A program made the translations under genes and the position numbers. From Chitinophaga deserti (GTDB taxonomy: Bacteria > Bacteroidota > Bacteroidia > Chitinophagales > Chitinophagaceae), in NCBI RefSeq assembly GCF_003149455.1, contig NZ_QFFK01000005.1, forward strand, positions 434,001 to 498,000: a stretch of DNA of 64,000 nucleotides. The letters are read 5' to 3'. Shown here piece by piece: positions 63,501 through 64,000 of the stretch. Every line of letters begins with the position of its first letter. Position 1 is the first letter of the stretch. The notes beneath the pieces are model-generated. The model ran no database searches. It had not been told where the DNA came from and worked only from the letters and a program-made list of their open reading frames with translations.

Positions 63501-63665
63501 TCGGCCAGCAATCCTTTCATCTTCACGAAAAAAGGATTCCACGGTTACAATCCGGAAGGTACCACGCTGGGTGAGATCAGCGGTATCGGCAGCAAGCCCG
63601 GTTACAACTCCGGTTCTGAGCCTGTCAATCGTGTGTACGCCATCGGTTTCAACTTTAACTTCTAA
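60579..63665 (+). CDS. SusC/RagA TonB-linked outer-membrane receptor
   Basis: A 1028-aa TonB-dependent transporter from the ATG at 60579, which gives a normal signal peptide (LFSTRPALAQ). The ATG at 60477 would add 34 residues with another hydrophobic stretch. Domains in order: CarboxypepD_reg-like domain (about 25-105), TonB plug domain with the SusC signatures NETVVIGYGTMKKSS and RGASSIDAGNEPLVVIDGVPG, then the 22-strand barrel ending in RVYAIGFNFNF. It imports oligosaccharides or other polymers captured by its SusD partner, whose gene begins 11 bases after the stop. No glycoside hydrolase is seen before the window ends, so the substrate is unknown. Confidence 0.95.
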   Translation: MKGRQLYLFGLFVALAGLFSTRPALAQDAREIKGIVVDSIGNTPLPGVTIFVKGTSNGAATTPAGEFTIRAADNAVLVVSYIGYDKIEVPVSGRSSIRIVLAQSKTMLNETVVIGYGTMKKSSVTASVTKVENTILDQVPAGRPEAALVGRLAGVNISQNRSQPGQAPTIRIRGASSIDAGNEPLVVIDGVPGGNLGMINMNDVQSIEVLKDASSAAIYGSRAAGGVIIVTMKKGSAGKTRFNFNGFAGISKARVHDDWITGQEYYDYAVKFQNREWLWANPGADVSIPVWGDARRPATYQVNPVINNGANVIWQDEVMQTAPIQSYNISASGGTEKMTYYVSGTYKDEVGTVQNTWFKSYGVRANVDVKASKNVTIGFMLNPSYSKRRLSERVVSDYAKIPSFVEGKRANGTYPRPRDYWSAVVSGQTSPAAILNGTFSYGATFSNLGEGYLKIDLAKGLSLRSSVGSAISYNNSDFFQTSYALSTFQNSGSDIVTSSINMLNENVLSYNTSFRGGHELSAIAGASYQKNRSKGSYMYAVPNSYVNETIHTLNNAVIDQTKSYTANSAWGLVSYFSRVHYGFKEKYLFSASIRTDGSSRFGPNNKWGYFPSASVAWRVKQEEFMKGITAISDLKVRGSWGVTGNFNIGDFQYLGQIKDAVYSPNNGVIKGQAQSNFENNNLGWEKTKGWDVGIELGLLKNRIQIVADYYSKRTYDLLYNVSVPSTTGFTSGLTNIGDVSNKGFEVELTTRNIVGPKFSWQTSFNVAMNKNRVEDLGGVTERITPDAQGMSWILKVGEPMFSYYGYRAIGVYKDAESLSKYPSLAGTKPGMPIYQDTNGDGSITPADKEILGNFQPKAILGMVNNFTYENFDLSIAMQASLGAKMYNYENQFYQGALLGAMRRSLVQDQWWSVSDPGNGRMPGSALSTLTRQAGSDIYIEDASFLAVRNINLGYTLPDNGILKRAGINSFRAYLSASNPFIFTKKGFHGYNPEGTTLGEISGIGSKPGYNSGSEPVNRVYAIGFNFNF

Positions 63666-63676
63666 TTGCCATCAGT

Positions 63677-64000
63677 ATGAAAAGAATATTTTTCTCGTTG
63701 CAGGCACTGGCCATTTTGCTCGGCGCAGCCGGCTGTCATGATGCCCTGCTGAACATGGAACCTGAGTCCATACTGACCACCACTAATTACTTCCGGTCTT
63801 CTTCCGAAGTCAATAAAGCCGTTATCGGTATATACAGCAACCTGCAGGCACGCCGCATGTCGGACTATGTGCTGATGGAAGCGCCTTCCGATAACCTGTA
63901 TATGTCTACCAACTCGCCTATTGCAGGTGCAGGTGATATCGATGGTCTTACCGTTACGCCCGATAACAACGTGGTGGCGGGTTTCTGGGAATCGAACTAC
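63677..64000 (+). CDS. SusD/RagB nutrient-binding lipoprotein, 3' end cut by window
   Basis: The first 108 residues of a SusD-type lipoprotein. The signal has the lipobox LLGAAGC with Cys20, placing it on the outer membrane as lid of the SusC barrel. The start of the mature part (ALLNMEPESILTTTNYFRSSSEVNKAVIGIYSNLQ) is the typical SusD opening, in which the first TPR helices follow. It is directly downstream of susC. Confidence 0.95.
   Translation, partial: MKRIFFSLQALAILLGAAGCHDALLNMEPESILTTTNYFRSSSEVNKAVIGIYSNLQARRMSDYVLMEAPSDNLYMSTNSPIAGAGDIDGLTVTPDNNVVAGFWESNY

Overview
The window looks like a chromosomal segment of a Bacteroidota bacterium, most likely Chitinophagaceae (Chitinophaga-like). 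This is inferred from a SusC/SusD pair at the right edge, many lipoproteins and TonB-type outer-membrane proteins, sensor kinases with periplasmic TPR domains, the Bacteroidota promoter (TTTG, 19-20 bp, TAnnTTTG) in front of several genes, and three tRNA genes without encoded CCA. Taxonomy was not tested by any search. No phage, insertion sequence, rRNA or CRISPR array was seen.

Left part (1-16.4 kb): housekeeping and envelope genes. These are prmC, ribD-yigZ, a lipoprotein, tRNA-Gly, an orphan 254-aa protein, a GT2 glycosyltransferase and an orphan sensor kinase. Two tRNA-Leu(GAG) units follow, with a yefM-yoeB toxin-antitoxin pair between them. Then come a DUF2130 protein, a HAD hydrolase, a DUF4136 lipoprotein with a beta-barrel protein, apbE, a glutaryl-CoA dehydrogenase, a YciI-like protein and pyrF.

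Middle (16.5-35.3 kb): a TIM-barrel sugar isomerase with a Tat-exported Gfo/Idh/MocA oxidoreductase, paiB, an RDD protein, an Mrp ATPase and a 3-hydroxyacyl-CoA dehydrogenase. A four-gene glutamate acid-resistance operon follows (gadB, gadC, DcaP-like porin, secreted glutaminase), with a GlxA-type regulator upstream. Next are a secreted amidohydrolase, a GH20 hexosaminidase with an aldo/keto reductase, and a lipoprotein.

Ergothioneine region (35.4-42.7 kb): a compact minus-strand operon encodes a flavin disulfide reductase, an ABC ATPase, a permease fused to a binding protein, EgtB and EgtD. The two halves of the binding protein appear in swapped order (circular permutation). The region upstream of the operon holds two TGA-N6-TCA sites exactly 21 bp apart, and the next gene encodes a receiver-CRP/FNR fusion that could bind them.

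Right part (42.7-64 kb): moeA, uxuA, a Bcr/CflA efflux pump, an epimerase-like protein and a thioredoxin-reductase-like flavoprotein. Then comes an operon of two tandem paralogous TPR histidine kinases and one sigma-54-dependent response regulator. After an alpha/beta hydrolase and a BrkB-family protein, a GntR/FCD regulator precedes the susC-susD locus. Both gntR and susC promoters carry similar GT-nn-AC operator-like palindromes, and an 11-bp tandem repeat lies between the two genes.
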